A DNA stretch of 64,000 nt from Pedobacter cryoconitis (GTDB taxonomy: Bacteria; Bacteroidota; Bacteroidia; Sphingobacteriales; Sphingobacteriaceae): the NCBI RefSeq assembly GCF_003259615.1, contig NZ_QLLR01000002.1, positions 310,001 to 374,000 of the forward strand, in the 5' to 3' direction. Shown here in pieces: positions 27,685 to 35,042 of the stretch. Under the pieces are notes generated by a model. The model ran no database searches, was not told the origin of the DNA, and worked only from the letters and a program-made list of their open reading frames with translations. Each line of letters begins with the position of its first letter. The stretch's first letter is position 1. The translations under genes were made by a program, and so were the position numbers.

Positions 27685-29475
27685 TTACTCCATATAATCA
27701 GCCTGGCGGCTTAATAAAGCACGGTATTTATTGAATACCGCAGTTTTGGAAACAAAGCCAATATATTCTTCCTGTTCATTCAAAACAGGTAACAGCCACG
27801 CATTCTCTTTTTCCATCTTTTTCAATACTATTTTCATAGAATCAGTGATGAATACAATAGAAGGTGCGGTCTGCATCAAATCGTGTACAGTTAAGTCCGG
27901 ATTAGCCGGATTGTTGATTGCTTTTTTCAATACATCTTCTACATAGATCAAACCTTTGAATGATTTGTCCTCTGCAATGACCGGGAAGATATTTCGTTTA
28001 GACTGCAGAATTTCCGGCAGCTTCTCAGCAATAGTTTCTTCCTCATTCAAGACCAGGTAATCTTTCTCTACCAGGTATTTTAACTTCATCATGTGCAGCA
28101 CTGTAGTGTCTTTGTCTTCATGAGACATCAGTTCGCCACTTTCAGCAAGAGGTTTAGTATAGATAGAATATTTGTTTGTACTTCTGTTGATCAGATAAGA
28201 AATTGCTGAAGTGATCATTAAAGGAACCATCAGCACATAACCGCCCGTAATTTCTGCAATCAGGAATATTCCGGTAAGCGGGGCGTGCATAATTGCACTC
28301 AGCGAAGCCGCCATCCCTGCTACGATAAAATTAGAAACGTTCACATGGGCAATTCCTAAAGTATTAATCGTGAAAGCGAGCAGGAAACCAATTAATCCGC
28401 CCATAATTAAGCTGGGCGCAAAAATACCCCCGTTACCACCGGCTCCAAGTGTAACCAAGGTAGCCGCCGATTTTGCAAATACGGTAATCGCAGTGAATAT
28501 AATAACAACAGTAGGGATATTACTATAAGCAGAAAAAATACTGTTCGTAATGACAGCCGTGTAATTCCCGCCTAAAAGATTTTTAATCGTCACATATCCC
28601 TCTCCGTACAAAGTAGGAAACAGAAAAACCATTGCCCCCAATACAAGACCACCAACCGCAACCTTTTGATAAGGATGTTTGATCTTATAGAACATGCCTT
28701 TGATAAAGTAATTGGCTTTGGTAAAATACATCGAAAACAGACCAATCAGCACAGCCAGTACAACATACCAGACCAGCGAATTGAATTTCCATCCTTCGGT
28801 TACCAGAAAGAACAATTGTTCATTGTAAAAGAAACGTGCCACCACTGCAGCTGTAGCTGAAGAAAGTAACAAAGGTATAAATGCCGGAATCGTAAATTCA
28901 GGTAACAGGATCTCAATCGCAAAGACAATTCCCGCAATAGGGCTGTTGAATGCGCCCGCAATACCTGCGGCTGCACCACAGGCCAGTAACATCGTAGTTT
29001 CGCGGTAAGAGAGCCCTAAAAAGCGTCCTACAACAGAACCTATACCTCCACCACTGGTCACAATTGGCGCTTCCAGTCCGGTTGATCCTCCAAAGCCGAC
29101 TGTTAAAGCCGCAGTGATAATCTGTGAATAGATATTATGGGGTTCTACCCTGCTTGATTTCCTGGAGATCGTATAGAGTAAAGGTGTTAAACCGGTTTCA
29201 AATTTCCCTTTCCGGATAAAACGCCTCACATACATCACAGAAAGCAGTATCCCTATAAATGGAAACACCAGGAACAGGTAATACTTATATTGCCAGTGAA
29301 AACCGTCTTGTAAAAAGTCTTCAATATGATGGGTAATGGTTTTTAGCAGTGCCGCAGCAAGTCCGGCCAAAACGCCAACTATCATGGCCGCTATAACGAG
29401 GAAATTTCTATTGGAGATTTTTGTCCTTCGGTATTGATTTACAGCGTCAAGATAGTTGACCAATCTTACGTACAT
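27685..29475 (-). CDS. ClC-family anion channel/transporter with CBS pair
   Basis: 596 residues: 18-helix ClC core (about 20-440) then two CBS domains (about 460-585). The gating Glu is kept as E135 in GGSTGLEAP. The inner proton Glu of H+/Cl- antiporters is not: the IEEM-type site reads FAIEILLPEF, with E188 followed by I189. The usual GSGIP selectivity loop reads ETGLTP. So it may be a channel or a non-standard transporter. It starts 11 bases after the RluA gene and is probably co-transcribed. Confidence 0.92.
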   Translation of the reverse strand: MYVRLVNYLDAVNQYRRTKISNRNFLVIAAMIVGVLAGLAAALLKTITHHIEDFLQDGFHWQYKYYLFLVFPFIGILLSVMYVRRFIRKGKFETGLTPLLYTISRKSSRVEPHNIYSQIITAALTVGFGGSTGLEAPIVTSGGGIGSVVGRFLGLSYRETTMLLACGAAAGIAGAFNSPIAGIVFAIEILLPEFTIPAFIPLLLSSATAAVVARFFYNEQLFFLVTEGWKFNSLVWYVVLAVLIGLFSMYFTKANYFIKGMFYKIKHPYQKVAVGGLVLGAMVFLFPTLYGEGYVTIKNLLGGNYTAVITNSIFSAYSNIPTVVIIFTAITVFAKSAATLVTLGAGGNGGIFAPSLIMGGLIGFLLAFTINTLGIAHVNVSNFIVAGMAASLSAIMHAPLTGIFLIAEITGGYVLMVPLMITSAISYLINRSTNKYSIYTKPLAESGELMSHEDKDTTVLHMMKLKYLVEKDYLVLNEEETIAEKLPEILQSKRNIFPVIAEDKSFKGLIYVEDVLKKAINNPANPDLTVHDLMQTAPSIVFITDSMKIVLKKMEKENAWLLPVLNEQEEYIGFVSKTAVFNKYRALLSRQADYME

Positions 29476-29486
29476 TTCTTAGGAGT

Positions 29487-30209
29487 TTAGCAGTCGAATT
29501 TATCTAACAATTTAATCAGTGTAGCAAAGTCTTTTGGGTATGGTGCATCGATTTCGATGTCTTCCCCATCCAGGCCTTTAAAGATAACGTGTTTGGCATG
29601 CAGTGCGAAACGCTTCATGATCGGAAGCTCTTCATCATCTTTTGCAATCCGGTACCCTTTTTTGATACTGGATAAAAATACAGGTTTACCTTTATATAGG
29701 GTATCTCCGCAAATCGCAGCACGCTGTGTAGCCAGGTGAATCCTGATCTGGTGCATACGGCCTGTAATCGGCTTACATTCTACTAAAGTATAATGTCTGT
29801 AAAATTTAATAGAATTAAAAATGGTTTCAGCACGTTTACCTTCCTTACGGTCAATCGTAACGCTCCTGTTTCCATCATTTAAGATAGGCAGGTCAATAAA
29901 AAGCTCTTTAAACGTAAACAACCCGTCAACAACGGCATGATACGTCTTTTGAACTTTACGCTTCTCGAATTGCATCGAGACTGAACGATAGGCTTCCGGG
30001 TTTTTAGCAATGATGATTGCACCTGATGTTTCTTTGTCTAAACGGTGACAAACCTGGGCATCAGCTGAATACTGTTTTGCAAGGCGAAGTATATTAACTT
30101 CGCCGGAGCCGCCACGCTCGTCTAATGAGGCAACAAATGGCGGCTTATTTACAACGATATGGTTATCGTCTTCGAATAGAATGAGGTCTTTAAATGAAGG
30201 ATATTTCAA
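29487..30209 (-). CDS. RluA-family pseudouridine synthase
   Basis: 240 residues. Converts uridine to pseudouridine in rRNA or tRNA. Family motif CHRLDKETSG with catalytic D58; no S4 domain is visible and the length fits short RluA-family members. The target base cannot be read from the sequence. It lies between the ClC gene and a PhoB-like regulator on the same strand. Confidence 0.93.
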   Translation of the reverse strand: MKYPSFKDLILFEDDNHIVVNKPPFVASLDERGGSGEVNILRLAKQYSADAQVCHRLDKETSGAIIIAKNPEAYRSVSMQFEKRKVQKTYHAVVDGLFTFKELFIDLPILNDGNRSVTIDRKEGKRAETIFNSIKFYRHYTLVECKPITGRMHQIRIHLATQRAAICGDTLYKGKPVFLSSIKKGYRIAKDDEELPIMKRFALHAKHVIFKGLDGEDIEIDAPYPKDFATLIKLLDKFDC

Positions 30210-30232
30210 TGGTGTGGATTTATAAAACAGTA

Positions 30233-30240
30233 CAAAAGTA
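30233..30240 (-). promoter_or_regulatory. -7 promoter element of the RluA/ClC unit
   Basis: Minus strand TACTTTTG, exact TAnnTTTG, 24 bases from the RluA start. Confidence 0.5.
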
Positions 30241-30280
30241 CAATTTCATCCTTTACCATTTGAAATAAGAATGTAAATGA

Positions 30281-30970
30281 TTAAGAAAGTTCGAATTTAT
30301 ACCCTACTCCTTTGACAGTTGCCACGTAAGTTTCGCCCAGTTTCTCTCTCAGTTTACGGATATGCACATCTATAGTCCGGTTAGTGACTACCACAGAATC
30401 TTCCCAGATATTTTTAAGGATCGACTCTCTGGTGTATACTTTACCTGGTTTGGAAGCCAGCAAATACAGCAATTCAAATTCTTTCTTTGCCAGTACTACT
30501 TTTTGTCCGCTCTGATAAACAAGATAAGCTTCTCTGTCGATTACTAAATCGCCAATTTCAACTTTGTTCTCAGAAACCTCATCATTACTTACGTTTCTTC
30601 TCAATATTGCATTGATACGGCTTACTAAAGCACGTGGCTTAATTGGTTTAGCGATATAATCATCTGCACCGACATTAAAACCAGCAATCTCTGAGTACTC
30701 TTCACTTCTTGCGGTCAGAAAAACCATGAAAGTATTTTTGAACTCAGGGATAGCACGCATCAGACGGCAGGCTTCAATCCCATCCATCTTAGGCATCATG
30801 ATGTCCAGAATGATCAGATCAGGATGCACTTTTTTTGCAACTGCGATCCCATCCTGTCCGTTGCTGGCCAGGTAAACCTGATAACCTTCTTTTTTAAGGT
30901 TATATTCAACTAACTCTAAGATATCAGGTTCATCATCAACTATCAGTATCTTTTGTTTTACGGCGCTCAT
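30281..30970 (-). CDS. PhoB-like response regulator without adjacent kinase
   Basis: 229 residues. Receiver with DDEPD acidic pocket and D56 in IILDIMMP, AKPIKP K-switch, and a C-terminal winged helix with VVTNRTIDVHIRKLREKLG, the PhoB-type recognition region. The kinase is not in the window, so the partner is unknown; PhoB/KdpE-type roles are only suggestive. A perfect 15-base palindrome lies 60 bases upstream. Confidence 0.93.
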   Translation of the reverse strand: MSAVKQKILIVDDEPDILELVEYNLKKEGYQVYLASNGQDGIAVAKKVHPDLIILDIMMPKMDGIEACRLMRAIPEFKNTFMVFLTARSEEYSEIAGFNVGADDYIAKPIKPRALVSRINAILRRNVSNDEVSENKVEIGDLVIDREAYLVYQSGQKVVLAKKEFELLYLLASKPGKVYTRESILKNIWEDSVVVTNRTIDVHIRKLREKLGETYVATVKGVGYKFELS

Positions 30971-31029
30971 GTCTTTAAATATTTGTTACGAAATTAAGTA
31001 ATCATTTGCATAACCAGGTTAAAGGTAAG

Positions 31030-31044
31030 TTAACAAATTGTTAA
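31030..31044. promoter_or_regulatory. Perfect 7-1-7 palindrome upstream of the PhoB-like regulator
   Basis: TTAACAA-A-TTGTTAA between the thiol-reductase stop and the regulator start. Could be an autoregulatory operator. The motif is AT-rich, so chance is possible. Confidence 0.35.
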
Positions 31045-31075
31045 TGACACCTGATAGTTTAACATTGAATTAGGG

Positions 31076-32182
31076 TTAACGTAAAGTCTTGGCCAAAAAC
31101 GTATCCAGCTCTTCAGCTCTCAGGTTTTTAGCAATGATTTTACCTGTTGGATCTAATATAAATGAGCTTGGGATGGCTTCTACCTGGTACATTCTTACTG
31201 TAGGGCTTTCAAAATCTTTCAGTTCACTGGCATGTGTCCATGTTAATCCGTCTGCAATTACCGCTTGTTTCCACGCTACAGGGTCTTTATCCAGGGATAC
31301 ACCCAGAATAGTGAATTTTCTGTCTTTATATTTATTATAAACCTTTACTACGTTTGGATTTTCCTGCCTGCAGGGCTGACACCAGGAAGCCCAGAAGTCA
31401 AGCAAAACATATTTACCTCTTAAATCCGATAGTTTAACTGTTTTACCATCAAGTGTATTCATGGTAAAATCTGGCGCAAGCTGACCGATTTGTACAGATT
31501 TCAGTTTAGCCATTCTCACTAAAAAGTCAGTTACTGCTTCGTTTTTATTGAAATTACTCTTAATTTTTTCTGAGTAGGCGATCATTTCCTTTTCATAATC
31601 ACTTGGATTTAAAGAGTTGATGGCATAAAATCCAGCAAGGGAGGTGGTATTGTCCATGGCAAATTTCAGGATATAGTTCACCAATCCTTCATTTTCTTTA
31701 ATCAGGGCTGGTCGCATCTGGTTTGCAATGGCATCCCTGTTGTGTGGCTGATTGGCAACATTTTCTTCAAATTGTGCCTGTAAAGCTGCAAGCTTCGCTA
31801 CATACTGGTTTTTATTTTTATTCAGTTCTTCCAGTTTATCAGCTTCTGCTGCTCCTGATAATTTATAGGCCAGGTTTTTATCTTCAAGATCTGCATCTAA
31901 TTTAATGACATCACCATTTTTAGCAATCAGCATATATTCGCTGTTATCAATCTTCACTCTGAAAAAGTCAACTTCAGGTGTACTTCTGCTGAACTTAAAT
32001 TCTCCTTTATTGGATAATACTGTAGAATCGAGTGGTGTTTCGCTTGCTTTATTAATTCCGTATAAATAAACCTTTGCTTGTGGTTTAGCATGTTCAAATT
32101 TCCCGCTGATCTCAAATTTACTTTTGTCATTACAAGCAACAAACGCAACGCATACGATTAATAGGGTGGCTATTCTTTTCAT
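31076..32182 (-). CDS. TlpA-like exported thiol-disulfide reductase lipoprotein with DUF4369
   Basis: 368 residues. Lipobox FVAC (Cys about 17), an N-terminal DUF4369-type beta domain (about 20-110), a helical linker, and a thioredoxin domain from about 228 with the redox site C268-Q-P-C271 in FWASWCQPCRQE. Family members reduce or isomerise disulfides in periplasmic proteins, sometimes for cytochrome maturation. No ccm gene is adjacent. 25 bases before gatB's end. Confidence 0.92.
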   Translation of the reverse strand: MKRIATLLIVCVAFVACNDKSKFEISGKFEHAKPQAKVYLYGINKASETPLDSTVLSNKGEFKFSRSTPEVDFFRVKIDNSEYMLIAKNGDVIKLDADLEDKNLAYKLSGAAEADKLEELNKNKNQYVAKLAALQAQFEENVANQPHNRDAIANQMRPALIKENEGLVNYILKFAMDNTTSLAGFYAINSLNPSDYEKEMIAYSEKIKSNFNKNEAVTDFLVRMAKLKSVQIGQLAPDFTMNTLDGKTVKLSDLRGKYVLLDFWASWCQPCRQENPNVVKVYNKYKDRKFTILGVSLDKDPVAWKQAVIADGLTWTHASELKDFESPTVRMYQVEAIPSSFILDPTGKIIAKNLRAEELDTFLAKTLR

Positions 32183-32207
32183 ATTTATATACTCTATAGA
32201 TTAATCC

Positions 32208-33677
32208 TTATTTTAATTTTTCCAATAACAGTTCATTAATTTTTGCGGGGTCTGCTTTCCCTTTTGCCATTTTCATGACCTCTCCGACAAATAAACCCAA
32301 AACTCCTTTTTTACCGGTTTTATAGGCTGCAACCTGTGGTTTGAATTTTTCCATCACCTGATCCACAAAACCAGCTAACTCACCATCGTTTTCTACAATC
32401 AGCAGGTTAAGCTTTAAAGCGAGCGTTGCAACATCCGTGTCAGCATCCTGAGCTGATTGAATAGCCGGTAGTAATTGCTGTAAAGCGATCTGTTGCGTGA
32501 TTTTCTTTTCGTCTACCAGGTTAACCACGGCAGCAAGCTGTGCAGGGCTTACTTTAAAAGTAGTAATCGTCAGATCCTGTTCATTTAATAAAGCTCTGAT
32601 CGGTCCTGTGAGCCAGTTAATCAGGCTTTTAGGGTTCTTTACTAAAGCTAAAGCAGCATTCAGATAGTCCAGCAGTTCTTTATCCTCCGTAAATATGGAA
32701 GCTTCTGAATTATTCAGGCCGAAATCTGCCATCAGCTTTGCGGTAATTTCACGGGGTAATGCTGGCATCCTTGCTCTTAAAGCAGCAAGCCATTGATCTG
32801 TGATCACTATCGGCGGCAGATCCGGATCAGGGAAATAACGATAATCGTTTGCCATTTCTTTAGTCCGCATCGGCGCTGTGGTTCCAAGGTCAGCGTCAAA
32901 GGTTAAAGTGCTTTGAATAATTGAGCCTCCGCTGGTGATCACTTCGATCTGGCGGTTAAATTCGAATTCCATCGCCCTGCGTACATTACGGATAGAGTTC
33001 AGGTTTTTGACTTCGCAGCGTGTACCAAATTCTTCGGTTCCGTTTTCACGGATAGAGATATTGGCATCACAGCGGAAACTTCCTTCTTCCATATTTCCAT
33101 CCCCTACGTCAAGATGCCTCACCAGCTTCCTCATTTCGGTTAACAGTACAGAAGCTTCTTCGGCAGAGCGAATATCAGGTTCCGTGACAATTTCTATTAA
33201 AGGCACTCCTGCCCTGTTCAGGTCTACAAAAGAATAATTATCATCCTGGTCGTGCATGCTTTTACCTGCATCCTCTTCCATGTGGATCCTGTTGATCCCG
33301 ATACGCTTTTCTGTACCATCACTTAAAACAAGGTCGATATATCCATTCTGGCAAATCGGTTTATTATCCTGAGTGATCTGGTATCCTTTAGGCAGATCGG
33401 CATAGAAGTAATTTTTACGGTCAAAATAGTTGGTTTGATTGATCGTACAGTTCAGGGCGAGCCCCATTGTGATCGCTTTTCCAATTACTTCTTTATTCAT
33501 TTTCGGCAATGCACCAGGCAATGCCAATGAAACCGGAGAGATATGCGCATTCGGTTTTGCACCAAAAGCTGCGCTATCTGAAGAAAATATTTTCGATTTT
33601 GTATTTAACTGAACGTGAATCTCTAAGCCTGATACCAATTCAAATGCTGTGGGAGAAATAGCAGTTTTCGTACTCAT
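32208..33677 (-). CDS. gatB: Asp-tRNA(Asn)/Glu-tRNA(Gln) amidotransferase subunit B
   Basis: 489 residues. Kinase/transamidase subunit that, with GatA and GatC, makes Gln-tRNA(Gln) and Asn-tRNA(Asn). Opening block ELVSGLEIHVQLNTKSKIFSS and the DLNRAGVPLIEIVTEPDI motif are diagnostic; the C-terminal Gat/YqeY helical domain that binds tRNA ends the protein. GatA and GatC are not in the window, so the complex is encoded at separate loci. The presence of GatB implies indirect Gln/Asn-tRNA synthesis in this organism. Confidence 0.98.
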   Translation of the reverse strand: MSTKTAISPTAFELVSGLEIHVQLNTKSKIFSSDSAAFGAKPNAHISPVSLALPGALPKMNKEVIGKAITMGLALNCTINQTNYFDRKNYFYADLPKGYQITQDNKPICQNGYIDLVLSDGTEKRIGINRIHMEEDAGKSMHDQDDNYSFVDLNRAGVPLIEIVTEPDIRSAEEASVLLTEMRKLVRHLDVGDGNMEEGSFRCDANISIRENGTEEFGTRCEVKNLNSIRNVRRAMEFEFNRQIEVITSGGSIIQSTLTFDADLGTTAPMRTKEMANDYRYFPDPDLPPIVITDQWLAALRARMPALPREITAKLMADFGLNNSEASIFTEDKELLDYLNAALALVKNPKSLINWLTGPIRALLNEQDLTITTFKVSPAQLAAVVNLVDEKKITQQIALQQLLPAIQSAQDADTDVATLALKLNLLIVENDGELAGFVDQVMEKFKPQVAAYKTGKKGVLGLFVGEVMKMAKGKADPAKINELLLEKLK

Positions 33678-33720
33678 TTAAGGGCAATAAATTAAACTAA
33701 TGTCGTGAATTACTGTCTCA

Positions 33721-33728
33721 CAAATATA
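33721..33728 (-). promoter_or_regulatory. -7 promoter element of gatB
   Basis: Minus strand TATATTTG, exact TAnnTTTG, 44 bases upstream of the gatB start. The same gap also holds an imperfect inverted repeat (33738-33750 with 33772-33783). Confidence 0.5.
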
Positions 33729-33820
33729 ACCAAATAAGTTTATGACCATGGGTTTAGGACGCATTTATAATCATGGCATAAACTTTGACAATTTACATAC
33801 ACACACAAATTTGAAACGTT

Positions 33821-34411
33821 ATGAGAAAATTACTTTTAATTGCTGCGATCGGAATTGCTTCCCTGGCAGCTGCACCGGCGGCGAAAGCCCAGGTGAGTTT
33901 AAGTATAAATATTGGATCACAACCCCAATGGGGCCCTAGAGGCTACAATCACGTCGATTATTATTACCTGCCTGATGTGGATAGTTATTATTATGTGCCC
34001 ACACGCCAGTTTGTTTATTTAAGCGGCAACAGATGGATTCATGCCCGTTCTCTTCCTTCCAGGTATAGAGGTTACGATTTGTATGGCGGCAGAAAAGTAG
34101 TAATTAATAACTATGCTAATCCATGGACCAGGCATAATTATTACAGAACACAATATGTAAGCAATAACTATTATAGCAGACCATCGCGCGTAGTAGTCAG
34201 AAATAATTACCGTAACGACAGAAGAGATTACAACAGCGGAAGAAATAACAATTGGGGAAAAGGTCATGACAGAGGGAATGGCTGGGGAAGAGGTAACGAC
34301 AGACATGACAACGGCAACAGAGGTAATCATGGAGACAGAGGTAACCATGGCGGAGATAGAGGTAATCATGGCGGCGACAGAGGCGGACATGGAAGAGGCG
34401 GCCGTAATTAA
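33821..34411 (+). CDS. Secreted basic protein with Gly/His/Asp/Arg-rich repeat tail
   Basis: 196 residues. Signal peptide (1-24, ending AKAQ), a Tyr-rich N-terminal domain (YYYLPDVDSYYYVPTRQF) then an Asn/Arg-rich middle and a C-terminal run of imperfect repeats of the form RGNHGGD. The DNA behind the tail repeats with about 21-24 base spacing. Strongly basic and probably unstructured; family members in Bacteroidota are usually annotated as hypothetical. It may bind metal through the His or stick to surfaces or nucleic acid. No partner evident. Confidence 0.8.
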   Translation: MRKLLLIAAIGIASLAAAPAAKAQVSLSINIGSQPQWGPRGYNHVDYYYLPDVDSYYYVPTRQFVYLSGNRWIHARSLPSRYRGYDLYGGRKVVINNYANPWTRHNYYRTQYVSNNYYSRPSRVVVRNNYRNDRRDYNSGRNNNWGKGHDRGNGWGRGNDRHDNGNRGNHGDRGNHGGDRGNHGGDRGGHGRGGRN

Positions 34412-34453
34412 TAGATATTACCAATAAATTACTGATATTTTATTTCAGTATAG

Positions 34454-34493
34454 TAAAGTATCACGATCTTTGGATTGTGATACTTTATTTTTA
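34454..34493 (+). terminator. Rho-independent terminator
   Basis: Perfect 11-bp stem TAAAGTATCAC (34454-34464) with GTGATACTTTA (34477-34487), 12-base loop, followed by a T-rich tail, before the Fur-family gene. Confidence 0.85.
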
Positions 34494-34529
34494 TAAGCTA
34501 TTTACTGTTTTGTATTAACCTGATAAACG

Positions 34530-34946
34530 ATGACTGAAAATATAGAAGAAATGCTGACCCGGAAAGACATTAACCCTACTGCTATGCGGTTACTGGTGCT
34601 GGATTTTCTGTTGAAGCAGTCTTCAGCAATTAGTCTGACCGATCTGGAAAAAGGGTTAGATCCTTCAGACAGAATCACTTTATACCGCGCGCTAAAGAAG
34701 TTTGAAGAAAAGGGACTGGTTCATAGTATTGACGATGGTTCTGGCGCTACTAAATATGCGCTTTGCGAAAATGATTGCGAAGCCGGACATCACCACGATC
34801 TGCACGTTCACTTTTTCTGTAATACCTGCCGGGAAACTTCTTGTTTGCCTAAACACCATATTCCTCAAATTACCTTACCTGACGGTTTTAAAACTGAAGA
34901 AGTTAACCTGATCGTTAAAGGCGTTTGTAATAAGTGTGTTCAATAG
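34530..34946 (+). CDS. Fur-family metal-responsive regulator
   Basis: 138 residues. Winged helix N-domain (about 10-80) with LYRALKKFEEKGLVH, then the metal-binding dimerisation domain. His cluster HHHDLHVH (87-94) and two Cys pairs, C97/C100 and C133/C136, forming the structural zinc site. Could be Zur, PerR or Fur; an adjacent zinc/cadmium-type ATPase makes a zinc-related role likely. A palindrome and a -7 element follow immediately, ahead of the ATPase. Confidence 0.92.
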   Translation: MTENIEEMLTRKDINPTAMRLLVLDFLLKQSSAISLTDLEKGLDPSDRITLYRALKKFEEKGLVHSIDDGSGATKYALCENDCEAGHHHDLHVHFFCNTCRETSCLPKHHIPQITLPDGFKTEEVNLIVKGVCNKCVQ

Positions 34947-34949
34947 TTT

Positions 34950-34962
34950 GCAATACCATTGC
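34950..34962. promoter_or_regulatory. Palindrome GCAAT-ACC-ATTGC ahead of the P1B ATPase
   Basis: Perfect 5-bp arms four bases after the Fur-family stop. It lies about 15 bases upstream of the -7 element, where a repressor would block the -33 region. Shorter than the 7-1-7 sites usual for Fur regulators. Confidence 0.45.
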
Positions 34963-34976
34963 GCTATAGTTTAAAG

Positions 34977-34984
34977 TACCTTTG
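34977..34984 (+). promoter_or_regulatory. -7 promoter element of the P1B ATPase gene
   Basis: TACCTTTG, exact TAnnTTTG, 59 bases before the ATPase start. A TTG lies in the palindrome 15 bases upstream. Confidence 0.5.
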
Positions 34985-35042
34985 TTTTAGAGCATCGAAA
35001 AAAAGCTTAGCTTAATAGATCTCTTTGATTTAAGATACAATT

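Noticed and set aside
33742..33939. Small reading upstream of the secreted repeat protein
   Set aside because: Overlaps the real gene start in another frame and lacks support.
34019..34390. Antisense Val/Ser/Ile-rich reading over the Gly/His repeat gene
   Set aside because: A shadow of the repeat gene, which gives low-complexity readings in other frames.
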